Source: an uncultured Clostridia bacterium (GTDB lineage Bacteria; Bacillota; Clostridia; TANB77; CAG-508). From it: 34,899 nucleotides of DNA. The DNA is taken from contig CAKOVW010000008.1 in NCBI GenBank assembly GCA_934122125.1, positions 1 to 34,899 of the forward strand. The letters are read 5' to 3'. Positions within the stretch are counted from its first letter, which is position 1. Every line of letters begins with the position of its first letter. The position numbers were made by a program, and so were the translations under genes. The notes under the pieces are model-generated. The model saw only the letters and a program-made list of their open reading frames with translations, made no database searches and was not told the origin of the DNA. Shown piece by piece: positions 17,561-24,974 of this stretch.

Positions 17561-18310
17561 ATGTTAGATTTTGTATTATGTGATGACAATTTTAATGTTC
17601 TAACTAGATTGGAGAAGCTATTAGAAACCATCTTTATTGATGGAAAATTTGATGCACGTATTGCCCTGAGTACCACTATGCCTGAAGAATTAATAAATTA
17701 TATGAGAAATAACACTGTTCATGTTGTGATTTTAGATATTGATTTAAAATCTAAAATTTCCGGATTAGACTTAGCCAATACAATTCGTAATCATGATAAA
17801 AATGTTTATATTATTTTTACTACAGGTCATTTGGAGTATGGGTTAATGGCATACAAATATAAAACATTTGACTATATTCCAAAACCTATTACTCGCGAAA
17901 GGCTTGAAGAGACAATTACTAGATTATTTGAAGATGTTTCAGGTTGTGTAACCAATTTTGTTAGGTTAGATAATAATAAAACTATTATCAAACAAGATAC
18001 TATTAAGTATATTCAAAAAGATGGTATGAAAACTATTTTTCACACAGATACCAGAGAATATGAAACTTATAGTTCTTTTAAAACTATAATGCAACAATTG
18101 CCTGAGCAATTTATGCAATGTCATAAATCATATATTGTAAATACTAGTAAAATTGTTGGTATAGATTCTTCTAGTAATACTATTTTATTAGATAATAAGG
18201 ACCAAGGCTATAGGTGCTTTATTGGTCCTAAATATAAAAATAAACTTATGGAGGTTTTTAATCATGGAAATTTTTCAAACAATTTGGACGGCGATGACTA
18301 CAGAGAATGA
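17561..18310 (+). CDS. LytTR-family response regulator (AgrA-like)
   Basis: Two-domain regulator of 249 aa. The receiver domain (1-125) has the acidic pair D8/D9, the phosphoacceptor D59 in VVILDID, the TTGH signal residues, and K109 in DYIPKPI. The C-terminal DNA-binding domain (about 140-240) is LytTR type, with KYIQKDGMKTIFHT, and MQCHKSYIVNTSKIVGID near the end. This is the architecture of AgrA and of ComE-type regulators. The ATG at 17561 has GGAGG eight bases before it. An upstream frame extension to 17492 lacks a ribosome binding site and is not used. It overlaps the kinase gene by 47 bases, so translation is probably coupled. Confidence 0.93.
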   Translation: MLDFVLCDDNFNVLTRLEKLLETIFIDGKFDARIALSTTMPEELINYMRNNTVHVVILDIDLKSKISGLDLANTIRNHDKNVYIIFTTGHLEYGLMAYKYKTFDYIPKPITRERLEETITRLFEDVSGCVTNFVRLDNNKTIIKQDTIKYIQKDGMKTIFHTDTREYETYSSFKTIMQQLPEQFMQCHKSYIVNTSKIVGIDSSSNTILLDNKDQGYRCFIGPKYKNKLMEVFNHGNFSNNLDGDDYRE

Positions 18311-19619
18311 GGTAGCACTACTTTTATTATGTTTTCCTCTCTATTTTGTTGATACACTAATTAATATGCTATTGTTTACTACTATCTTAAATATCAGTGC
18401 TTCTAAAAAATCTAAAGTTCTATATGTAACTATTATGGGATTTATTGCATTTATTGATAGATCTTTTGTTCCTGACCCATATGGTACATTTCTAAATTTG
18501 ATTATAGGTATTATACTTATAAAATTTATATTAAAAACTACTTGGACTAAGGCCTTAATTTCAGAGTTCATACCTATAGTTATTATATCTATATTAGAAC
18601 TATTCTTGCAAAAGATGTGTTTAGAAGTATTAGATATTCCTTATGATTCAATAATGTATGTGCCAATTTATAGATTTTCTCTTTTATTAATAATTTATTG
18701 TTTTATGTATGTAATATACAGAATTCTAAAATATTGCAAATTTCATATCGACTTAGAAAATATGACCAGAAAAAATAGAGTTTTATTTATTGTAAATTCT
18801 ATATTAGGTATTATTGCTATTGCTACTCAAATTTATTTAATGGCATTTTATAGTAATAGTATGCCAATTGCTGTTACTTTTGTAAGCATTATAAGTTTAA
18901 TAGCATACTTTTTTATTAGTATATACAACATGTTAAGCATTAATAAATTAAATACTACAACTAGAGATTTGCAAGAAGCTCAGTTGTATAATAAAACTTT
19001 AACTATTTTGCATGATAGTATGAGAGGTTTTAAACATGATTTTCATAATATTGTTCAAGGTATTGGTGGTTATGCTGATAGAGGTGATTTAGATGGTCTT
19101 AAAAAATATTATAAACAACTTATGATAGATTGTAACCGTACAAATAACTTAACAGCTCTAAATCCAGAAGTTATTAATAATCCTGCTATTTATAATATTA
19201 TGGCTACTAAGTACCATAAAGCAGATGGAATTGGTGTTCAAATTAACTTAGGCATTTTTATGGACTTAAATGAAATTGAAGATCACATGAAAATATATGA
19301 ATTTACTAGAATATTAGGAATACTTTTAGATAATGCTATTGAAGCTGCAGCTGAATGTGATGAAAAAGTAATACATGTAAGTTTTAGAAAAGAAGAAAAC
19401 AGACATCGTTTACTTATGATTATAGAAAATACATATAAAAATAAAGATGTTAACATTGATAAAATTTTTGAAAAAGATTTTTCTACTAAATCCAAAAAGA
19501 ATAATAGTGGACTTGGTTTGTGGGAAGTTAGACAAATATTAAAGAAAAACAATAACTTAAATTTATTTACTACTAAAAATGAGGAATTTTTCTCACAACA
19601 ATTTGAAATATATTATTAA
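18264..19619 (+). CDS. AgrC-like sensor histidine kinase
   Basis: Membrane sensor kinase of 451 aa for a peptide signal. Residues 15-225 contain about six membrane helices, the polytopic AgrC-type sensor. The phosphoacceptor is H258 in FKHDFHN, the HPK10-type H-box. The GHKL ATPase domain follows, with N357 in LLDNAIEAA and the glycine motif GLGLWEVRQIL at 416-426. The start is the ATG at 18264, preceded by GGAGG. An upstream reading frame start at 18222 lies deeper in the regulator gene and has no ribosome binding site. It is followed by a strong bidirectional terminator shared with the converging agrBD genes. The cognate ligand is presumably the AgrD peptide encoded at 19748-19867. Confidence 0.93.
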   Translation: MEIFQTIWTAMTTENEVALLLLCFPLYFVDTLINMLLFTTILNISASKKSKVLYVTIMGFIAFIDRSFVPDPYGTFLNLIIGIILIKFILKTTWTKALISEFIPIVIISILELFLQKMCLEVLDIPYDSIMYVPIYRFSLLLIIYCFMYVIYRILKYCKFHIDLENMTRKNRVLFIVNSILGIIAIATQIYLMAFYSNSMPIAVTFVSIISLIAYFFISIYNMLSINKLNTTTRDLQEAQLYNKTLTILHDSMRGFKHDFHNIVQGIGGYADRGDLDGLKKYYKQLMIDCNRTNNLTALNPEVINNPAIYNIMATKYHKADGIGVQINLGIFMDLNEIEDHMKIYEFTRILGILLDNAIEAAAECDEKVIHVSFRKEENRHRLLMIIENTYKNKDVNIDKIFEKDFSTKSKKNNSGLGLWEVRQILKKNNNLNLFTTKNEEFFSQQFEIYY

Positions 19620-19654
19620 TTTAAAAATAATTTTACCATATATAAAATTAATAC

Positions 19655-19696
19655 AAAAAACAGAGGTATATAGCAATTGGAATACCTCTGTTTTTT
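19655..19696. terminator. Bidirectional terminator between agrC-like and agrD
   Basis: Perfect 15-bp arms (19655-19669 and 19682-19696) with a 12-base loop, with A-runs on one flank and T-runs on the other. It works for the plus-strand kinase gene and for the minus-strand agrBD transcript. Confidence 0.9.
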
Positions 19697-19747
19697 AATT
19701 TTGTCGTTTTAAGGAAATATTTATATTTATATATACGGATACATCAA

Positions 19748-19867
19748 TTAGTCTTTTTTGATTAATGATGCAGGCATTTTAGGTTGGTGGATAAGTCCCC
19801 AAACAAGACATGCAGTATTTGTAGATTTTGCATATTTTTCTGCTATTTTAGCTAATAATTTTACCAT
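19748..19867 (-). CDS. agrD: AgrD-type cyclic peptide autoinducer precursor
   Basis: A 39-residue peptide gene, MVKLLAKIAEKYAKSTNTAC then LVWGLIHQPKMPASLIKKD. It matches the AgrD plan: an amphipathic N-terminal helix, a cysteine (C20) starting the thiolactone ring, and a charged C-terminal tail with the Q-P-K-x-P motif. Clostridial AgrD proteins have closely similar tails. By analogy with Clostridium perfringens, where cleavage precedes HQP, the ring could be CLVWGLI (7 residues). A five-residue ring CLVWG, the usual size, is the alternative. ATG at 19867 has AGGAGG eight bases before it. agrB lies 61 bases upstream and a terminator lies downstream. Confidence 0.9.
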   Translation of the reverse strand: MVKLLAKIAEKYAKSTNTACLVWGLIHQPKMPASLIKKD

Positions 19868-19928
19868 TTTAAAATCCTCCTTATATTTTATTTATATAAT
19901 AAGCATTGCCGGCTAATGCATTATCAAT

Positions 19929-20549
19929 CTAAATTGTTTCTTCTGTATATACTTCGTAGCCATGTTTGTTATTTGTTAATTTATATGAAATAGGTAATAC
20001 TGTTAAGTTTTGCAAAAACATTGCATAAATTATCATGTATGAAAATTGTTTATATGGGCTAAATATTATTATTGACAATAAAATTCCTAATGAAATATAT
20101 GCCTTTATCTTTTTTGATTTTCTTTCTTTTTTGCTTAGTATTGGCATATTCTCTGTATCAGCAGGAGCATATTTAGCAATTATAAAGATACTAAATATTG
20201 ATAATATTCCTGCCAAAACATATATAATAAAACTATGAGAAATTTCAAAATATTTTGCTATTATTATTGGACTTAAATATAAGATGCTTGTTGTTATCAT
20301 ACAACCTAAATGAGTTTTTAGATGGAAACCTCCTGTGAAACTTCTATATGGTGCTATTAAGAAAAATAGTAATAAAGTTTGCCATCCCATATTAAGTAAA
20401 AATCCTATGATAAATAATATTAAAATTTTTGGTAATTCTCCAAATATTAATCTTACTCCAAAATTGATAACTAATTCTCTTTCTTCATCAATGTCTGTAA
20501 CTTTTGCTTTAATTTTTTCTGTTATCCAATCACAAAATTTATCTATCAT
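19929..20549 (-). CDS. agrB: AgrB-type peptide-processing membrane protease
   Basis: Membrane cysteine protease of 206 aa that cleaves the AgrD tail, forms the thiolactone and helps export the peptide. The catalytic pair H76 and C83 (in GGFHLKTHLGC) has the same seven-residue spacing as H77/C84 of staphylococcal AgrB. The R69-S-F-T-GG motif and the APADTENMPI loop are also family-typical. About six membrane helices are visible. The ATG has AGGTAAG upstream. It is transcribed ahead of agrD and toward the agrA/C-like pair. Confidence 0.94.
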   Translation of the reverse strand: MIDKFCDWITEKIKAKVTDIDEERELVINFGVRLIFGELPKILILFIIGFLLNMGWQTLLLFFLIAPYRSFTGGFHLKTHLGCMITTSILYLSPIIIAKYFEISHSFIIYVLAGILSIFSIFIIAKYAPADTENMPILSKKERKSKKIKAYISLGILLSIIIFSPYKQFSYMIIYAMFLQNLTVLPISYKLTNNKHGYEVYTEETI

Positions 20550-20608
20550 TTTTCTTACCTCATCTTTTGTTATTTGTATTTTATATCTTTAGAAAGCAAA
20601 AAAATAAA

Positions 20609-20688
20609 AACCTTATAAAAGTATCAAAATTTTATGCAAAAAGTGTCATTTTTTGTTTCATATAATATTTTGATATTTTTATAAGGTT
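20609..20688 (-). terminator. Long hairpin between the pseudouridine synthase and agrB
   Basis: 22-base arms (20609-20630 and 20667-20688) pair with a single mismatch around 36 bases. The minus strand then reads TTTTATTTTTTT. It ends just downstream of the RluA-type gene and upstream of agrB, so it looks like a terminator or an attenuator. The agrB promoter could not be placed with confidence in this 156-base gap. Confidence 0.6.
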
Positions 20689-20705
20689 CTACTTTATATA
20701 TTTTA

Positions 20706-21392
20706 TTATAACTCTACATCTTTTAAAATTGCCCAACTTCCAATGGTTTGAGGAGTATCTTTAAACTCCATTAATTCATTTGTAATTGGATGATAGAGTT
20801 TTAAATCATATGCCCAAAGTGCAATTTGTTTTCCATGGCCTCTACCTCCATACTTTTGGTCGCCATATATACTATGGTTTCTACTAGATAGTTGTACTCT
20901 AATTTGGTGATGTCTTCCTGTATGTAGATTAATCTTTAAAACTGACAAATTTAGTTCCTCATCATATTTTAAAACTTCATAATCTAATATTGCTAATTTA
21001 CTATTTTTAGTTCCCTCTTTTACAACTTTACTCATATTAGCTTTTTCGTTTTTTAATAAGTAGTCTTGTAAGGTTCCTTTTTGTTTTTCCATTTTACCAT
21101 TTACTATTACCAAATATGTTTTTTGAAATTGTTTTTCTCTTACTTGGTTGCTTAGTCTACCTGCTGCTTTTGAAGTTTTTGCAAATACCATTACTCCACC
21201 TACTGGTCTATCTAGTCTATGTACTAAGCCTAAATACACATTGCCTGGCTTGTTATATTTTTCTTTTAAATATGCTTTTATTATTGTAAGCATATCAATA
21301 TCTCCAGTTTTATCTGCTTGTGATGGTATGTTTACTGGCTTTTCTACTACTATTATATGGTTATCTTCAAATATTACTTTTAAGTTCTGCAT
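20706..21392 (-). CDS. RluA-family RNA pseudouridine synthase
   Basis: Converts uridine to pseudouridine in rRNA or tRNA; the target site cannot be told from sequence. The 228-aa protein lacks the N-terminal S4 domain seen in RluC and RluD, leaving the catalytic domain alone. The signature VHRLDRPVGG carries the catalytic aspartate D61. The LHTGRHHQIRVQL and YGDQKYGG motifs of the family follow. The ATG directly follows the stop of the methyltransferase gene (TAG-ATG), with GGGAG upstream, so the two are translationally coupled. Confidence 0.93.
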   Translation of the reverse strand: MQNLKVIFEDNHIIVVEKPVNIPSQADKTGDIDMLTIIKAYLKEKYNKPGNVYLGLVHRLDRPVGGVMVFAKTSKAAGRLSNQVREKQFQKTYLVIVNGKMEKQKGTLQDYLLKNEKANMSKVVKEGTKNSKLAILDYEVLKYDEELNLSVLKINLHTGRHHQIRVQLSSRNHSIYGDQKYGGRGHGKQIALWAYDLKLYHPITNELMEFKDTPQTIGSWAILKDVEL

Positions 21393-22256
21393 CTAATTCT
21401 CCCATCTTCCATAAATTCCGCATGGTAAAACCATTTTTGAATTAGTCATAGGAAGTCCTATTTCTCCATTTGATACTTTTCCTTTATATTTTTTTGATAT
21501 TGTAAGTTCCAAAATATTTTGCAAAACTGTACTTGATATTCCTGTTGTATATGAGTTGATTAAGAAAAATAGTGGCTTGTCTGATAATACTTGTGCACAT
21601 AAATTTACTAGTTCTGGTAAGTTTTCTTCAAACTTCCAAACTTCTCCATTTGCACCTCTTCCATAAGATGGTGGGTCCATGATTATTGCATCATATTTGT
21701 TGCCTCTACGAATTTCTCTATTTACAAATTTAATAACATCATCAACTATATATCTAACAGGTCTGTCTTGTAGTCCTGAGGCTTGTATGTTTTCTTTTGC
21801 CCATGCTACCATTCCTTTTGAGCTATCCACATGACAAACTTGAGCACCAGCATAGCTACATGCTACTGTTGCTCCTCCTGTGTATGCAAATAGATTTAAT
21901 ACTTTTATTTCTCTATTTGCTTTTTGAATTTTTTCTATCATCCAGTCCCAGTTAACTGCTTGTTCTGGAAATAAGCCAGTGTGTTTAAATCCCATTGGTT
22001 TTATATTAAATGTTAAATTTTTGTATTTGACTTGCCATGTGTCTGGCATTTTTTTATTGTATTCCCAGTTTCCGCCACCTGTTGAACTTCTATGGTATTT
22101 AGCATTAACATTTTTCCACTTTTCTGGAAAACTTTTTTGTGTCCATATTATTTGTGGGTCTGGTCTTACTAAAATTACGTTTTTCCATCTTTCTAGTTTT
22201 TCACCATTTGCCATGTCTAATATTTCGTAATCTTGCCAATCTTTTGCTACATTCAT
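21393..22256 (-). CDS. Class I SAM-dependent methyltransferase (RlmI/RlmK-like)
   Basis: Probable rRNA methyltransferase. The 287-aa protein has the SAM-binding motif VLNLFAYTGGATVA, the acidic VDSSKGMVAWAKEN loop, and motif IV MDPPSYGRG, where the D-P-P-S tetrad is the hallmark of RlmI, RlmK and related base methylases. No PUA or THUMP domain is visible, so the RNA target is uncertain. The ATG follows AAGGAAGG. It is co-transcribed with the pseudouridine synthase, which supports an RNA-modification role. Confidence 0.88.
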   Translation of the reverse strand: MNVAKDWQDYEILDMANGEKLERWKNVILVRPDPQIIWTQKSFPEKWKNVNAKYHRSSTGGGNWEYNKKMPDTWQVKYKNLTFNIKPMGFKHTGLFPEQAVNWDWMIEKIQKANREIKVLNLFAYTGGATVACSYAGAQVCHVDSSKGMVAWAKENIQASGLQDRPVRYIVDDVIKFVNREIRRGNKYDAIIMDPPSYGRGANGEVWKFEENLPELVNLCAQVLSDKPLFFLINSYTTGISSTVLQNILELTISKKYKGKVSNGEIGLPMTNSKMVLPCGIYGRWEN

Positions 22257-22303
22257 TTCTAAATATCCTTCCTTATTTTTTATAATATCTTATACTCACA
22301 TAT

Positions 22304-22459
22304 TGTAGTATGCAATATTATTACTTTTTATCGTTCCACCCCCCAACTGCCTAAGAATGTATAATGCAGATTTCCACTAGTGAAACTCTGCATAATACAT
22401 TCTAAGTTGTCGGTCCCCACGAAACCACGCTCTAAAAAGTAATAATATTGCATACTACA
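22304..22459. repeat. Nested palindromic element A
   Basis: Perfect 26-bp terminal inverted repeats (22304-22329 and 22434-22459). A second inner palindrome lies within: AGAATGTA...TGCAGA paired with its complement over 17 bases with one mismatch, centred on CACTAGTG at about 22375. The cores next to the arms are ATCGTTCCACCCCCC on the left and GTCCCCACGAAACCACGCTC on the right. It lies in the 259-base gap between the 69-aa gene and the methyltransferase. No open frame is inside. It resembles a MITE or a structured RNA. Confidence 0.75.
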
Positions 22460-22515
22460 TTTTTATAAAATATTTTCTTTGGAGCGTAAAAAAGTATTAT
22501 ATTACATACAATATC

Positions 22516-22725
22516 TTAAATATCTTGCAAAATATGTATAAAATTTGTAACCAACATTACATCCATAACTACAAATGTTAAAAATATTGCCAATGTAGTT
22601 ACTGCTAATTTATGTTTTTTAATTTTTTGTACCAACTTGCTTGTCCATTTTAATGACTTCAAATTTAAAGTATTACTACTTTCATCATAACGTATATTTA
22701 AAATTAAATCTTTTGTGTACTCCAT
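22516..22725 (-). CDS. Small single-membrane-helix protein, unknown
   Basis: I do not recognise this 69-aa protein. It begins MEYTKDLILNIRYDESSN, continues with a short basic stretch (KLVQKIKKHKLA), and ends in one hydrophobic helix (TLAIFLTFVVMDVMLVTNFIHIL). It is probably a type II membrane protein or small regulator. The ATG at 22725 has AGGAGG nine bases before it, which favours this over a longer frame to 22803. It lies about 90 bases after uvrC and before element A. A cis-acting or toxin-like role is conceivable but unsupported. Confidence 0.75.
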   Translation of the reverse strand: MEYTKDLILNIRYDESSNTLNLKSLKWTSKLVQKIKKHKLAVTTLAIFLTFVVMDVMLVTNFIHILQDI

Positions 22726-22812
22726 AAAATAAAATCCTCCTAATATATTTTCTAATAATATATATTCATATATTCGGATTTTATGATAAAAATCGTAACA
22801 CAAATTATTACA

Positions 22813-24606
22813 TTATTCGCTTAATTTCTGCTTTATACTTTTAGCTAAGTTTTCTGTAATTCCTGATACTTCTGTCAATTCTTCTATACTAGCATTTTGT
22901 ATATTATTTATAGTTTTAAATTTCTTTAGTAGAGCTTTTTTCTTTGCTTCTCCTATTCCGTCTACTTCGTCTAAAACAGAGTGTGTTGTTTGTTTATCTC
23001 TTAATTGTCTGTGATAATTTATTGCAGTATCATGTATGTTATCTTGAAAGTTTGTAATTACTTTCATTAAGTTTTCAGATAATTCAAATTCATTTTTATT
23101 CTCGTCTATAAGAGCTCTAGTACTATGTTTATCATCTTTTACCATTCCATATACAGGTATAGATAAGCCAAGTTCTTTAATAGCTTGTTTAGTTGCTTTT
23201 ATTTGTGTAATTCCACCATCTGCAAATATCACATCTGGAAAATCTCCAAATGCTCCATTTGGGTTATCTATAGAATGAAGCAGTCTTCTTTTTACTACCT
23301 CTTGCATACATTTAGGGTCATCTTGACCTATTACTGTTTTAATTTTAAATTTCCTTGATAAATTCTTTTTTAGCTCTCCATCTTTTAGCACACACATTGA
23401 TGCAACCATAAATTGTCCTGATAAATTTGATATATCATATCCCTCAATTTTTCTAGGTAATTTATCTAATTTTAGAGCTTCTTTTAATTCATTTACAACA
23501 CTATATTTTTCCTTTTCTTTGTTCATTATAGTAATTTTAGCATTGTTTTCTGCCATCTCAACTAGTCTTAATTTTTCGCCTTTTTTAGGTACTTTTATTT
23601 CTACCTTATAATTTGAATTTTCTGAAAGTAATTGCTCTAATATTTCTTTATCTTCAATTGCTTCTTTTATCATAATTTTATTTGGCAAAAATACATCATT
23701 TATATAATATTGTTTAATAAAATTTGATAAAATTTCTGCATCTGACTCATCTTGTAGTCCAGCAAAGAAATAATGATGCCTTTCTATCATTTTGCTGTTA
23801 CGAATTAAAAATATCTCAACACACACTTGTGCTTGTCCTCTTGCTATTCCTATTACATCAATATCATGTTCTGATATATTAGAAACCTTTTGTCTTTCTT
23901 CTGTAATTCTTTGAATAGCATATTTTTTATCTCTTAACTCTGCTGCTTTTTCAAACTCTAATTTGTCTGCCGCTTCTTTAATATCTTTATCAAGCTCTTT
24001 CATTATTTGGTTTGTATTACCTTCTAATAAGCTAATAATCTGATTTATTTCTTTTCTGTAATCTTCTTTTGAAATTTTACCAATACAAGGTCCAGAACAT
24101 TTTTTAATATGATAATTTAAACATGCTCTACCTTTATATTTAAATGTTTTGCATTGCCTAATTTTATATTTTGAATTTATAAAATCTAGCATTGCTTTTG
24201 CACTGCCACTATTTGCATATGGTCCAAAATATCTTGCACCATCATTTAATATTCTTCTAGTTAAGTATATGTTTGGGAACTCTAGCTTTGTGTTTACTTT
24301 AATATATGGGTATGTTTTGTCGTCTTTTAATAAAACATTGAATTTTGGCATATTCTTTTTTATTAAGTTACACTCTAAAATAAGTGCCTCTGATTCATTA
24401 TCTGTAACAATATACTCAAAGTGGTCTATTAAAGACACCATATTTTCAATTCTTTTTGTTTTATTGTTTTTTCTAAAATATTGCCTTACCCTGTTTTTTA
24501 AAGAAATTGCTTTACCAACATATATAATCTTGTCATTTTTATCATGCATGATATATACACCAGGTTTACTAGGCAATTTTTTTAGTTCTTCTTCTATATT
24601 AAACAC
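22813..24606 (-). CDS. uvrC: Excinuclease ABC subunit C
   Basis: Nuclease of nucleotide excision repair that cuts on both sides of the lesion in the UvrBC complex. The 597-aa protein starts with the GIY-YIG domain (PGVYIMHDKNDKIIYVGKA). It then has a UVR domain for UvrB contact at about residues 200-235 (KEAADKLEFEKAAELRD), the RNase H-like nuclease domain with GYDISN and DVIFADGG, and C-terminal helix-hairpin-helix motifs (VDGIGEAKKKALL, VSGITENLAKSI). The start is GTG at 24604-24606 with AGGGGG at about eleven bases. Identity is certain. Confidence 0.97.
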   Translation of the reverse strand: MFNIEEELKKLPSKPGVYIMHDKNDKIIYVGKAISLKNRVRQYFRKNNKTKRIENMVSLIDHFEYIVTDNESEALILECNLIKKNMPKFNVLLKDDKTYPYIKVNTKLEFPNIYLTRRILNDGARYFGPYANSGSAKAMLDFINSKYKIRQCKTFKYKGRACLNYHIKKCSGPCIGKISKEDYRKEINQIISLLEGNTNQIMKELDKDIKEAADKLEFEKAAELRDKKYAIQRITEERQKVSNISEHDIDVIGIARGQAQVCVEIFLIRNSKMIERHHYFFAGLQDESDAEILSNFIKQYYINDVFLPNKIMIKEAIEDKEILEQLLSENSNYKVEIKVPKKGEKLRLVEMAENNAKITIMNKEKEKYSVVNELKEALKLDKLPRKIEGYDISNLSGQFMVASMCVLKDGELKKNLSRKFKIKTVIGQDDPKCMQEVVKRRLLHSIDNPNGAFGDFPDVIFADGGITQIKATKQAIKELGLSIPVYGMVKDDKHSTRALIDENKNEFELSENLMKVITNFQDNIHDTAINYHRQLRDKQTTHSVLDEVDGIGEAKKKALLKKFKTINNIQNASIEELTEVSGITENLAKSIKQKLSE

Positions 24607-24635
24607 CTTTGGATTTCCCCCTTAGCATAATATAT

Positions 24636-24664
24636 ATTGTAGCATATTTTACTGTATTTTACAA
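24636..24664 (-). promoter_or_regulatory. Promoter of uvrC
   Basis: TTGTAA (24664-24659), a 17-base spacer and TACAAT (24641-24636) on the minus strand, about 30 bases before the uvrC start. Confidence 0.65.
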
Positions 24665-24703
24665 GGCAAACTTAGGCTTACACGTGCATAAAAATATTAA
24701 AAT

Positions 24704-24732
24704 TTGACACATTTTGCGTTTTATAGTAATAT
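24704..24732 (+). promoter_or_regulatory. Promoter of glmS
   Basis: Perfect TTGACA (24704-24709), a 17-base spacer and TAATAT (24727-24732). It lies about 55 bases upstream of the ribozyme cleavage site, divergent from the uvrC promoter. Confidence 0.85.
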
Positions 24733-24780
24733 ATTAGCATTAGGATACAGATTAAAAAATATCTTTTAGGAGGGTTGTAT

Positions 24781-24898
24781 ATATTTAGCGCCAGGACAGT
24801 TTTTATTTACTGTTGACGAGGTTAGGGCTTATCGAAAGATTCGGCGGATGGTTCTATGGCATGCGTTACTGCCATTACATATTAGCAAAAAATTATAG
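24781..24898 (+). ncRNA. glmS ribozyme-riboswitch
   Basis: Self-cleaving RNA activated by glucosamine-6-phosphate, located in the 5' leader of glmS. The core AGCGCC lies at 24787-24792, followed by the family motif GTTGACGAGGTTAGGGCTTA and by ATCGAAAGATTCGGCGGATG. By the family rule cleavage is between A24787 and G24788. The rest of the 368-base uvrC-glmS gap holds the two divergent promoters and the glmS ribosome binding site. Ribozyme cleavage exposes the mRNA to degradation when glucosamine-6-phosphate is high, closing the feedback loop on GlmS. The 3' limit (~24898) is approximate. Confidence 0.93.
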
Positions 24899-24974
24899 TA
24901 ATATAATATAACAAATCTAATATGAGTACGCTTAATTTGTATACCTTACTTTAAATTTTAAGGAGGTATATTTT

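Noticed and set aside
22780..22812. Longer version of the small membrane protein starting at 22803
   Set aside because: Would use TTG without a ribosome binding site, whereas ATG at 22725 has AGGAGG at nine bases.
24149..24625. 158-residue open frame on plus over uvrC
   Set aside because: Opposite-strand shadow of the clear uvrC gene with no start signals.
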